This document shows, piece after piece, positions 1-5,441 of a stretch of 7,951 nucleotides of DNA. Each line of letters begins with the position of its first letter. The first letter of the stretch is position 1. The position numbers and the translations under genes are program-made. Below the pieces are notes generated by a model. The model searched no databases and was not told the origin of the DNA. It worked only from the letters and a program-made list of their open reading frames with translations. The stretch is taken from the NCBI GenBank assembly GCA_002448495.1, contig DJYL01000092.1:1-7951 (forward strand), read 5' to 3'. The DNA comes from Pseudoselenomonas ruminantium (GTDB lineage: Bacteria > Bacillota > Negativicutes > Selenomonadales > Selenomonadaceae).

Positions 1-408
1 CTGGGCATTGAGGATTTGCTCCACCGTTATCCGCAGGAACTCAGCGGCGGGCAGCAGCAGCGGGTGAGTCTTGCCCGCGTGTTTCTGCTGGAGCCGGATA
101 TTTTGTTGATGGATGAGCCTTTTTCTGCCTTGGATGCCATCACGCGTGAGGAAATGCAGGACGTATTCCGCGACCTTTGGGAGGAAGCGGGCATAACCAC
201 TATGCTTGTGACGCATTATGTGGAAGAAGCCCTGTACTTAGGTCAGCAGATTGTGCTGATGGCAGGCGGCACCAATGGCGGTACGGTGGCAGAAATCATG
301 GAGAACAAATGGCAGGGCAGTCGTCAGTGGAAGACGACAACGGAATTTTTCGTCAAGAGTCAGGAACTGAAGGAGAAAATCAAGGCTATGGGGGCGCGGC
401 AGTCATGA
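1..408 (+). CDS. ABC transporter ATP-binding protein, NitT/TauT class (5' end missing)
   Basis: This is the ATP-hydrolysing subunit of an importer, acting at the cytoplasmic face of the inner membrane. The frame is open from base 1, so the start and the Walker A motif lie upstream of the window. The 135 visible residues begin [17 protein letters not shown]. They contain the ABC signature LSGGQQQR (residues 14-21), the Walker B and D-loop stretch [13 protein letters not shown], and the H-switch histidine in VTHYVEEAL. The sequence resembles the SsuB/TauB/NrtD-type family, which serves sulfonate, taurine, nitrate or thiamine-precursor importers. The substrate cannot be read from this subunit. 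Its stop codon overlaps the start of the permease (ATGA), which implies translational coupling. A periplasmic substrate-binding protein would be expected upstream, outside the window. The call as an ABC ATPase is certain; the subfamily is probable. Confidence 0.95.
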   Translation: MGIEDLLHRYPQELSGGQQQRVSLARVFLLEPDILLMDEPFSALDAITREEMQDVFRDLWEEAGITTMLVTHYVEEALYLGQQIVLMAGGTNGGTVAEIMENKWQGSRQWKTTTEFFVKSQELKEKIKAMGARQS

Positions 409-1157
409 GGAATAAAAGCAAAGTATTTTTGCGTGCCTATCTTTTCGGCGTGCTCTTTTTGCTGCTCCTGTGGCAGGTGACGGCGGCTTTGGTGCAGCTG
501 CCTATCATACCGGAGCCTTTGTTGGTCTTTGCACGCTTGGGGCAAATTTTTGCCGATAAAATCGCCGTGCATGCCGCCTATAGCCTGTGGCGGATTTTTG
601 CGGGGATTTTGCTGGCGGTACTGGTTGGTTATCCCTTAGGGATTATTATGGGCTATTTTGGCAAAGCAGACCGGTATTTGGCACCTTTGGTTTATCTGAC
701 TTATCCGATACCCAAAATCGCTTTGTTGCCCATTCTTATGCTGTTAGCAGGTATTGGGGAACTATCCAAAATTATCATGATTTTCCTGATTGTGGTCTTT
801 CAGATTGTGGTGGCTTTGCGGGATGGCATCCGCGCTATCCCTGCCGAAACGTATTATCCGCTGTATTCTCTGGGGGCAAGGTTCCGGCAGGTTTTTCGTT
901 ATATTCTGGTGCCGGCAACCATGCCGAATTTTATCACGGCCATCCGCGTGGCTATGGCTACGGCCGTTTCGGTGCTGTTTTTTACGGAAACCTTTGGTAC
1001 CCAGTACGGTATGGGCTATTTCATCATGGATGCCTGGCTGCGGGTGAATTATCTGGAGATGTATACGGGCATAGTGGTTTTGAGTCTGATGGGGTTATTC
1101 CTCTTTGGCTTGCTGGATATCATTGAAGCGCACCTTTGCCGCTGGCAGATGAAGTGA
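405..1157 (+). CDS. ABC transporter permease, NitT/TauT (BPD_transp_1) class
   Basis: This is the membrane channel subunit paired with the preceding ATPase. The protein has 250 residues, typical for SsuC/TauC-like permeases. About six hydrophobic segments are visible, at roughly residues 10-30, 62-84, 92-118, 120-138, 180-196 and 219-238. The cytoplasmic coupling loop that docks on the ATPase is seen at about residues 149-172, with the conserved glycine in SLGAR followed by F..ILVPATMPN. The start is the ATG at 405, which overlaps the ATPase stop. An in-frame open stretch reaches back to 177, but it lies inside the ATPase gene and encodes no permease-like sequence. The gene is followed 7 bases later by the metallopeptidase-like gene, so the three are probably co-transcribed. 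The substrate is unknown: sulfonates, taurine, nitrate and pyrimidine precursors are all possible for this family. Confidence 0.93.
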   Translation: MRNKSKVFLRAYLFGVLFLLLLWQVTAALVQLPIIPEPLLVFARLGQIFADKIAVHAAYSLWRIFAGILLAVLVGYPLGIIMGYFGKADRYLAPLVYLTYPIPKIALLPILMLLAGIGELSKIIMIFLIVVFQIVVALRDGIRAIPAETYYPLYSLGARFRQVFRYILVPATMPNFITAIRVAMATAVSVLFFTETFGTQYGMGYFIMDAWLRVNYLEMYTGIVVLSLMGLFLFGLLDIIEAHLCRWQMK

Positions 1158-1164
1158 GGTTGGG

Positions 1165-2787
1165 ATGAGGAAATTAGGAATCTTTCTGTGGATCTGCGTA
1201 TTGGCTTTGGGGCTTTGTCTGGGCGGCAAAACGGCCTGGGATTTTTTAAACGGGACTGTTGGTGCCACAGGCCCGGCAACGGTTTCTGTGCATAGCCTTG
1301 GCCAGCCTGCACCGGAAACGATAAGGGATATCGAGCAGGCGGCGGCAGCTTTTCCACAGCTGTTGGAAGAACGGTATCAGGTGAGCCTGCAACAGAGTGT
1401 GGATATCTGGGTCAGCGCGGATACGGTAAAATATGAGGAACTGCTGGTTAAGCGGCTGGGGGTGGAAGAGGATAAGGTTAAACCCAAGGCGCAATACACC
1501 AGCGGTGAATCAGTGGGCAGGAAAAATATCATCGCGCTGGATGGCGATAAACAGAAAATGACGGATAAAAGCGAGCGGTACAGCACTACGGGGCATGAGC
1601 TGTTTCATCAGTTGCAGTATGAATTAAGTGAAGGCCGCAGCGGCTATGAAAACTCTCTTTTTTGGCTGGAGGAAGGTACGGCAGATTATGCCGGAGCCTT
1701 GCTCGCAGAGAAAATGGGTGGACGTTCGGTTGAAAAATGGTACATGGACGATTTGTTTACCCTGCTAAATGCCAGGGAAGCAGCAAAAGTCGAGAAACTG
1801 CAGCGTACTACGGAAGAAGAACGCGTGCAGCTGTTAAGCGGCAAGGCAAAGAATTATACGCTTTCGGATGTGATGGTTTACTATCTGCTGCATAAGTATG
1901 GCGGCGACAGACCGGAGCAAAAAATCATCGCTTATTACAAGGGGCTGGCCAAGGGCGAGGCGGAAACGGTTTTTGCACAGGCTTTTGGTGTGGAGCTGAA
2001 TGCGTTTTTGCAGGAATTTTCGGCATGGTGGCAGGGAGAACTTAGCGCACCTGCGCAGTTGGAGGCAGTTGTGCGTCCGCAGGTGGATAAATCCGTGGCC
2101 CGGCAGTTTCAGAAAAATGTCGCTGCATCGCGTCAATGGCTGCAGCGGCATTGGGGGCATGACCTGAGGGGACGTTATAAGCTGGTTTTGGTGAACGGCG
2201 TTGAGGATTATGCCGCTGCTATGGAAGAATATTGCGGGGTTAATGCTGAGGAGGCAAAGAAGACTGCGGCAGATAGTGTCTGGGCAGAAAATAACAGTAC
2301 ATTATTTGTAAATGCTGCCAAAATAGAAGATTCCCGGCAGTCCGCTTTTGTCAGTTCCACTATGGTCAGCCGTCTGTTTATCCTTCAGCAGCTGGGCAAT
2401 GAAGATACGGATATGAGCTGGCTGCTGCGGGGAATAAGTTATGTGGCGGGAGTCAGCAGGCTCGTGGAAACCGGGGAGGGCAGACTGCCGGATTATCAGC
2501 GGGCATGGCGGCTGGAACTGAGGAAAAATACGCCTTTGCCAACCGTGGATAAAATCATGACTGCTGATGATATGGCAAGAGCGATGGAACAGTATGGCAA
2601 TGAACCGGTCAGCCATCTTTGTGAATATGCTGCAGCTGAATTGGTTCGGCGCTATGGATGGGCGGCGCTGTATAACTGGCAGTTGGCAGCCCGCAGGACG
2701 GGCGAGGGCAAACAGGCTTTTTCGCAGGTTTTTGGCATAACCGCAGCCGATTTTGCTGCTCAGGTGTATCTGATGATTTACGGATAA
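1165..2787 (+). CDS. Membrane-anchored gluzincin metallopeptidase-like protein with a degenerate second copy of the domain
   Basis: A 540-residue protein starting at the ATG at 1165, with GAGG just upstream. Residues 5-22 form one hydrophobic segment, a signal peptide or signal anchor, so the rest should face the cell envelope. Domain 1 (about residues 45-290) carries the zinc site HELFH (144-148) and, 22 residues after the second histidine, WLEEGTADY (167-175), whose E170 is the expected third ligand. This is the peptidase MA-like gluzincin pattern. Domain 2 (about 305-540) repeats the layout of domain 1. LGVEE (98-102) matches CGVNAEE (357-363), W167..EG matches W419..RG, and GEAETVFAQAFGV (264-276) matches GEGKQAFSQVFGI (513-525). 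At the zinc positions domain 2 has S402, R403, I406 and R422, so it should not bind zinc. The gene lies 7 bases after an ABC permease. Peptidase activity and substrate are inferred only; a structural or binding role is also possible. Confidence 0.82.
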   Translation: MRKLGIFLWICVLALGLCLGGKTAWDFLNGTVGATGPATVSVHSLGQPAPETIRDIEQAAAAFPQLLEERYQVSLQQSVDIWVSADTVKYEELLVKRLGVEEDKVKPKAQYTSGESVGRKNIIALDGDKQKMTDKSERYSTTGHELFHQLQYELSEGRSGYENSLFWLEEGTADYAGALLAEKMGGRSVEKWYMDDLFTLLNAREAAKVEKLQRTTEEERVQLLSGKAKNYTLSDVMVYYLLHKYGGDRPEQKIIAYYKGLAKGEAETVFAQAFGVELNAFLQEFSAWWQGELSAPAQLEAVVRPQVDKSVARQFQKNVAASRQWLQRHWGHDLRGRYKLVLVNGVEDYAAAMEEYCGVNAEEAKKTAADSVWAENNSTLFVNAAKIEDSRQSAFVSSTMVSRLFILQQLGNEDTDMSWLLRGISYVAGVSRLVETGEGRLPDYQRAWRLELRKNTPLPTVDKIMTADDMARAMEQYGNEPVSHLCEYAAAELVRRYGWAALYNWQLAARRTGEGKQAFSQVFGITAADFAAQVYLMIYG

Positions 2788-2812
2788 CTGGCAGATAGGG
2801 CGCTGAACCGAA

Positions 2813-2828
2813 AATATTCTTGAATATT
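2813..2828. promoter_or_regulatory. 16-base palindrome overlapping the -35 box of the efp promoter (candidate operator)
   Basis: The sequence AATATTC-TT-GAATATT has two perfect 7-base arms around a 2-base centre. It covers the first positions of the putative -35 hexamer (2820-2825), a common place for a repressor to block RNA polymerase. No matching regulator is known to me, and AT-rich palindromes do arise by chance, so the role is inference. Confidence 0.4.
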
Positions 2829-2849
2829 GGCGGTAACTTGTGCTATACT
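2820..2849 (+). promoter_or_regulatory. Predicted housekeeping promoter of efp (extended -10)
   Basis: TTGAAT at 2820-2825 and TATACT at 2844-2849 are separated by 18 bases. TG at 2841-2842, one base before the -10 hexamer, adds an extended -10 element. Transcription would start near 2856, giving a leader of about 60 bases before the efp start. No convincing terminator lies between the upstream gene (stop at 2787) and this promoter, so some readthrough from the upstream operon is possible. Confidence 0.7.
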
Positions 2850-2915
2850 ATTTACGTTATTTTGAACTTGAACCGCTTGGAAAAGCATTCAAACATTATT
2901 GGAGGGCGTAAGTTA

Positions 2916-3473
2916 ATGATTAATAGTACTGATTTTCGCACGGGTTTAACCATCGAAATCGACGGCAATGTCTGGCAGATTGTGGATTTCCAGCATGTAA
3001 AGCCGGGCAAGGGCGCTGCCTTCGTGCGCACGAAAATCAAGAACGTGGAAACCGGTGCAGTAGTTGAACGTACGTTCAACCCGAACGAAAAGATGCCGGC
3101 TGCACACCTTGAAACGCGCAACATGCAGTATCTCTATGAAGCAGATGGTATGTACACGTTCATGGATACGGAAACTTATGAGCAGAGCGAACTCAATACG
3201 GAAACTCTTGGTGATGCACTGAACTACCTGAAGGAAAACATGGAAGTAAACCTCCAGACCTTCAAGGGCCGTATTATCGGCATCAGCCTGCCGAACTCCG
3301 TAAACCTCGCTGTTACGGAATGTGAACCCAGTGTTAAGGGCAACACGGCCACGGGTGCAACGAAGATGGCTAAGCTGGAAACGGGCTACGAAGTCCGTGT
3401 GCCGCTGTTCATCAACGAAGGCGATGTGCTGCGCATCGATACCCGCACGGGCAACTACATCGAACGCGCATAA
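2916..3473 (+). CDS. efp: Translation elongation factor P
   Basis: EF-P binds ribosomes stalled at consecutive prolines and helps peptide bond formation. The product has 185 residues, the usual family length. It begins MINSTDFRTGLTIEIDG and carries the KOW-like N-terminal domain with VDFQHVKPGKGAAFVR. Lys32 at the tip of the PGKG loop is the position modified in Bacillus EF-P. The middle OB domain includes MQYLYEADGMYTFMD and the C-terminal OB domain ends RIDTRTGNYIERA. The ATG at 2916 is chosen because GGAGGG at 2901-2906 sits at a workable distance and the protein then aligns with family members from its first residue; an in-frame TTG at 2820 falls inside the promoter. Codons are strongly biased to C-ending forms (AAC, TTC, TAC), unlike the neighbours, which fits high expression. 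The gene has its own promoter and terminator. Confidence 0.98.
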   Translation: MINSTDFRTGLTIEIDGNVWQIVDFQHVKPGKGAAFVRTKIKNVETGAVVERTFNPNEKMPAAHLETRNMQYLYEADGMYTFMDTETYEQSELNTETLGDALNYLKENMEVNLQTFKGRIIGISLPNSVNLAVTECEPSVKGNTATGATKMAKLETGYEVRVPLFINEGDVLRIDTRTGNYIERA

Positions 3474-3497
3474 TAAAGTAAGTTCACGATGTACGGT

Positions 3498-3532
3498 AAC
3501 TGCCGCATCCTATTCATGGTGCGGCAGTTTTT
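3498..3532 (+). terminator. Intrinsic terminator after efp
   Basis: The arms AACTGCCGCA (3498-3507) and TGCGGCAGTT (3520-3529) pair perfectly over 10 bases around a 12-base loop. A run of five T (3528-3532) follows. It begins 24 bases after the efp stop and should end the efp transcript before the asp23 promoter. Confidence 0.88.
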
Positions 3533-3551
3533 CCGTTCTGTTATAAAATCT

Positions 3552-3580
3552 TTGCATAAAGTTGCATAATTTTGCAGGAA
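3552..3580. repeat. Tandem 10-base-spaced repeats upstream of the asp23 promoter
   Basis: TTGCATAA occurs at 3552-3559 and again at 3562-3569, and TTGCAGGA at 3572-3579, each exactly 10 bases after the last. A weaker fourth unit (ATGCCTGC) begins at 3582. One helical turn between copies would place them on the same face of the DNA, as for cooperative activator or repressor sites. The repeats are seen in the sequence; the regulatory role is inferred. Confidence 0.5.
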
Positions 3581-3589
3581 TATGCCTGC
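3574..3589. promoter_or_regulatory. Palindrome at the -35 region of the asp23 promoter (candidate operator)
   Basis: GCAGG-AATATG-CCTGC has perfect 5-base arms, and the inner ATAT is also symmetric, leaving only the two flanking positions unmatched. It ends 18 bases before the -10 hexamer, so a bound protein would cover the -35 region. It overlaps the last of the 10-base repeats. No regulator can be named. Confidence 0.4.
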
Positions 3590-3604
3590 TTATTCGCGAA
3601 AATA

Positions 3605-3613
3605 TGCTATAAT
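3605..3613 (+). promoter_or_regulatory. Predicted extended -10 promoter of the asp23 operon
   Basis: TGCTATAAT contains a perfect TATAAT at 3608-3613 and a TG extension at 3605-3606. No good -35 hexamer is present at the right distance, which suggests dependence on the extended -10 element or on an activator bound upstream. A start near 3620 would give a leader of about 37 bases before the asp23 start. Confidence 0.65.
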
Positions 3614-3656
3614 AGTAAGAAGATTATGTGCGTCATATGACATGGAGGGATTTGTA

Positions 3657-4058
3657 ATGGAACAGGCAAAAGAAATGGTAAAGAAAGACAATTCTCTGGG
3701 TTCAATTCGCATTGCTGATGAAGTAGTCAGCATTATTGCCGGACTGGCAGCTACCGAAGTGGAAGGCATTGCCGGCATGAGCGGCGGTATCGCCGGCGGC
3801 ATTGCGGAAATGCTGGGGCGTCGGAACTTCGCCAAAGGCGTAAAGGTTGAAGTCGGTGAAAAAGAAGCTGCCGTTGACCTCTATATCATTGTGAAATACG
3901 GTGTCCGCATTCCGGATGTGGCACTGGCTGCTCAGGAAAATGTCAAGCAGGCCATTGAGAACATGACGGGACTTTCCGTAGTGGAAGTCAATATTCATGT
4001 ACAGGGCGTAGGCTTCCCGGACGAAGAAGACAAGACGGATGAGGTACGCGTCCGCTAA
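3657..4058 (+). CDS. Asp23/Gls24 family envelope stress response protein
   Basis: A 133-residue member of the Asp23/Gls24 family (DUF322), small proteins linked to cell envelope stress in Firmicutes. In Staphylococcus Asp23 is held at the membrane by AmaP; in Bacillus the paralogue YqhY sits next to nusB. The core runs from GSIRIADEVVSIIAGLAA (residues 15-32) and TEVEGIAGM (33-41) through a glycine-rich stretch GGIAGGIAEMLG and the basic RRNFAKGVKVEVG to the C-terminal VEVNIHVQGVGF (109-120), with an acidic tail. The ATG at 3657 is preferred because GGAGGG (3644-3649) lies 7 bases upstream. In-frame ATGs at 3582 and 3642 fall within the promoter or just before the Shine-Dalgarno sequence. It is the first gene of the downstream cluster and is followed by its likely membrane partner. 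The symbol is left open because asp23, gls24 and yqhY cannot be told apart here. Confidence 0.93.
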   Translation: MEQAKEMVKKDNSLGSIRIADEVVSIIAGLAATEVEGIAGMSGGIAGGIAEMLGRRNFAKGVKVEVGEKEAAVDLYIIVKYGVRIPDVALAAQENVKQAIENMTGLSVVEVNIHVQGVGFPDEEDKTDEVRVR

Positions 4059-4088
4059 GACAGAAGATAGCGGAAAGAGGCGTATTCT

Positions 4089-4664
4089 ATGAGTATATTC
4101 AATCGGTTTTTGTTATTGCTGCTGTCCCTGACGGGAATCGCTCTGTCCGGCGCGGTACTGGCGGCAGCGGTGCAGGTTTTGCCGGAAAACGTCTGGCTCA
4201 AGCAGCTGCATTTTGCTTTGGCACAGAAGGAAACTTTGGCTATCTGTGTCGCAGCATTGCTCATTTGTATTAAACTGTTGTTGGCGGTGTTTTCCCGCAA
4301 ACCGGGTGAGCCGTCGACCAGCAAGGGTGAGTATGTGATTGATGCCGGGCCTAAAGGCGAGGTGCGGGTAGCTCTTGAGGCTATACGCAGTCTGGCAGAT
4401 CGGATGGCCCGTGAGGTTCATGGTGTGCGTGATGCCAATGTGCGCATCAAGGCGAAGAATCCCAAAGAAGGTGCGGCCAGTCTGTCGCTGGACGTGGATT
4501 TGACGGTGGGCCGCGAAGCGGATGTTTCCCTAGTGGCTAAGACGTTGACGGACAGAGTGCAGGAACATTTCCGGCGCACCATGGCGCTCGAAGATGTGCC
4601 GGTGAATGTAGTGGTTTCGGAGGTATCCGATGTCCAGCCGGAAAAGAAACATCGTGTGGTCTAA
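4089..4664 (+). CDS. amaP: Alkaline shock response membrane anchor protein AmaP
   Basis: A 191-residue protein with two hydrophobic segments at about residues 6-29 and 49-69, joined by a short polar loop, then a soluble C-terminal region. This is the AmaP layout: a hairpin in the membrane whose tail binds Asp23. The tail begins at about residue 80 and includes GEVRVALEAIRSLADRMA (90-107) followed by REVHGV (108-113). This lines up with GSIRIADEVVSIIAGLAA and TEVEGI of the upstream Asp23 protein, so the tail appears to be an Asp23-like fold. A basic end (EKKHRVV) follows. The start at 4089 has GGAAAGAGG (4072-4080) 8 bases upstream. It lies 30 bases after the Asp23 gene and 15 before the DUF2273 gene, a gene order also known from Staphylococcus asp23 operons. 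The family call is strong from architecture and context; the exact topology is inferred. Confidence 0.87.
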   Translation: MSIFNRFLLLLLSLTGIALSGAVLAAAVQVLPENVWLKQLHFALAQKETLAICVAALLICIKLLLAVFSRKPGEPSTSKGEYVIDAGPKGEVRVALEAIRSLADRMAREVHGVRDANVRIKAKNPKEGAASLSLDVDLTVGREADVSLVAKTLTDRVQEHFRRTMALEDVPVNVVVSEVSDVQPEKKHRVV

Positions 4665-4679
4665 GGCGGTGAGGACATA

Positions 4680-4925
4680 GTGAAGGAAGAATTTGGACAG
4701 ATGCTGACCGAGCTATGGCAGAATCATCGCGGCAAGACCAGCGGCCTCGTAATTGGCATGCTGCTTGGTACAGCGGTTCTGTGCTTTGGCTTTTGGCATA
4801 CGTTCTTTGTCATCTGCTGCGGGCTTATTGGTTTATTTATCGGCTTGCAGCTCGATAACGGTGAGGATGCTTTGGCCAATATGCGCGAAAAGGCATGGAC
4901 ATTATTTGAGCGTTTTCAACGCTAA
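4680..4925 (+). CDS. DUF2273 small integral membrane protein
   Basis: An 81-residue protein with an N-terminal amphipathic stretch (MKEEFGQMLTELWQNHRGK). Two hydrophobic segments follow at about residues 21-38 and 41-57, split by a short FWH turn, then a charged C-terminal tail. The paired glycine-rich helices (LVIGMLLG, GLIGLFIGLQLD) and the position directly after AmaP match DUF2273 proteins of asp23 operons, whose molecular role is not established. The start is a GTG at 4680 with GGTGAGG (4668-4674) 5 bases upstream. No ATG gives a better start. It probably belongs to the same envelope-stress complex as the two genes before it. Confidence 0.87.
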   Translation: MKEEFGQMLTELWQNHRGKTSGLVIGMLLGTAVLCFGFWHTFFVICCGLIGLFIGLQLDNGEDALANMREKAWTLFERFQR

Positions 4926-4955
4926 GAACAGAAAAGGTTTTAAGGAAGGTTAGGA

Positions 4956-5381
4956 ATGAGTCGTAGACAAGCAAGAGAAGCGGCCCTGCAGGCGCTTTTT
5001 CAGTTAGATTTGAATCCCGGTGAGGAAGGCCAGCAGGAGCAGTATGAAACTCTCGCTATTGATACGGTGCTGGGCGAAGCTGAGAAGATGAGCGCCCGGG
5101 ATCGGGAATTTGTACATACGCTGGTTCAGGGAACCCGCAGACATTTAGCGGAGATTGACCGCCTGATTGCCGCCAGCTCCAAAGATTGGAAGTTGGAGCG
5201 CATGGCAACGGTAGACCGCAATGTTACGCGTCTGGCAGCTTTTGAAATCCGCTTTGCGGAAGAAAAGCTCACGCCGAATATTGCCATTAATGAAGCTGTG
5301 GAACTGGCGAAAAAGTATGGTACTGACGATTCCAGCCGTTATGTTAACGGCATTCTGGGAGCAATGATGAAAGCCCAGTAA
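4956..5381 (+). CDS. nusB: Transcription antitermination factor NusB
   Basis: NusB pairs with ribosomal protein S10 (NusE), binds boxA RNA and supports antitermination during rRNA transcription. The 141-residue product has the all-helical NusB layout. It opens with SRRQAREAALQALFQLDL (residues 2-19), then has RDREFVHTLVQGTRRHLAEID (about 49-69), W-LERMATVDRNVTRLAAFEI (77-97), and the family-typical close NIAINEAVELAKKYGTDDSSRYVNGILG (108-135). Length is normal. The ATG at 4956 is preceded by AAGGAAGG (4942-4949). The gene follows the DUF2273 gene by 30 bases and probably shares the asp23 operon transcript. A terminator-like hairpin follows it before xseA, so nusB and the genes before it may be made at higher levels than those after. 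Confidence 0.97.
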   Translation: MSRRQAREAALQALFQLDLNPGEEGQQEQYETLAIDTVLGEAEKMSARDREFVHTLVQGTRRHLAEIDRLIAASSKDWKLERMATVDRNVTRLAAFEIRFAEEKLTPNIAINEAVELAKKYGTDDSSRYVNGILGAMMKAQ

Positions 5382-5390
5382 GGTGCAAAG

Positions 5391-5423
5391 ACTGCCAGAC
5401 CCATATCGGGGCTGGCAGTTTCT
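5391..5423 (+). terminator. Terminator-like hairpin between nusB and xseA (possible attenuator)
   Basis: The arms ACTGCCAG (5391-5398) and CTGGCAGT (5412-5419) pair perfectly. With A5399 bulged, CCC (5400-5402) can pair with GGG (5409-5411) to lengthen the stem around a 6-base loop. The T tract is short and broken (TTTCT), so it is probably a partial terminator or an RNA processing or stability element rather than a full stop. No clear new promoter is visible between it and xseA, which implies that readthrough must feed the downstream genes. Confidence 0.6.
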
Positions 5424-5441
5424 ATGTATGGGGGAAAATAC

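Noticed and set aside
177..404. Long in-frame extension upstream of the permease start.
   Set aside because: It lies wholly inside the ATPase gene in another frame, encodes no hydrophobic permease-like sequence, and the ATG at 405 gives a normal-length permease with the usual ATGA overlap.
587..1126. A 179-codon + strand open frame inside the permease gene, with others at 790-1047 and on the minus strand at 1049-1357.
   Set aside because: These overlap clear conserved genes in other frames, lack recognisable motifs or good ribosome binding sites, and read as shadow translations rich in Cys, Trp, Gly or Arg.
1195..1230. Possible lipoprotein signal (Cys18 in the hydrophobic N-terminus of the 540-residue protein).
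   Set aside because: The residues before Cys18 are L-G-L, which lacks the small residue normally required at -1, so a lipobox is not supported; a signal anchor or ordinary signal peptide is more likely.
2862..2886. Tandem TTGAAC hexamers and a small GCTT/AAGC stem in the efp leader.
   Set aside because: The repeat is only two 6-base units and the stem only 4 pairs, too short to support a riboswitch or regulatory RNA.
2820..2915. Upstream in-frame TTG start extending EF-P by 32 residues.
   Set aside because: The extension spans the promoter and Shine-Dalgarno sequence, has no counterpart in EF-P proteins, and the ATG at 2916 gives the exact family length.
3582..3656. Upstream in-frame ATG start for the Asp23 protein.
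   Set aside because: It lies before the -10 box at 3608-3613 and would place the strong GGAGGG site inside the gene.
4753..4953. A 66-codon + strand frame overlapping the DUF2273 gene.
   Set aside because: It is a shadow of the DUF2273 frame with no conserved features, and it overlaps a small membrane protein that fits family and context.
5424..5441. Upstream in-frame ATG start for xseA (six extra residues).
   Set aside because: It directly follows the hairpin and has no free Shine-Dalgarno sequence, whereas the ATG at 5442 has GGGGGAAAA at good distance.
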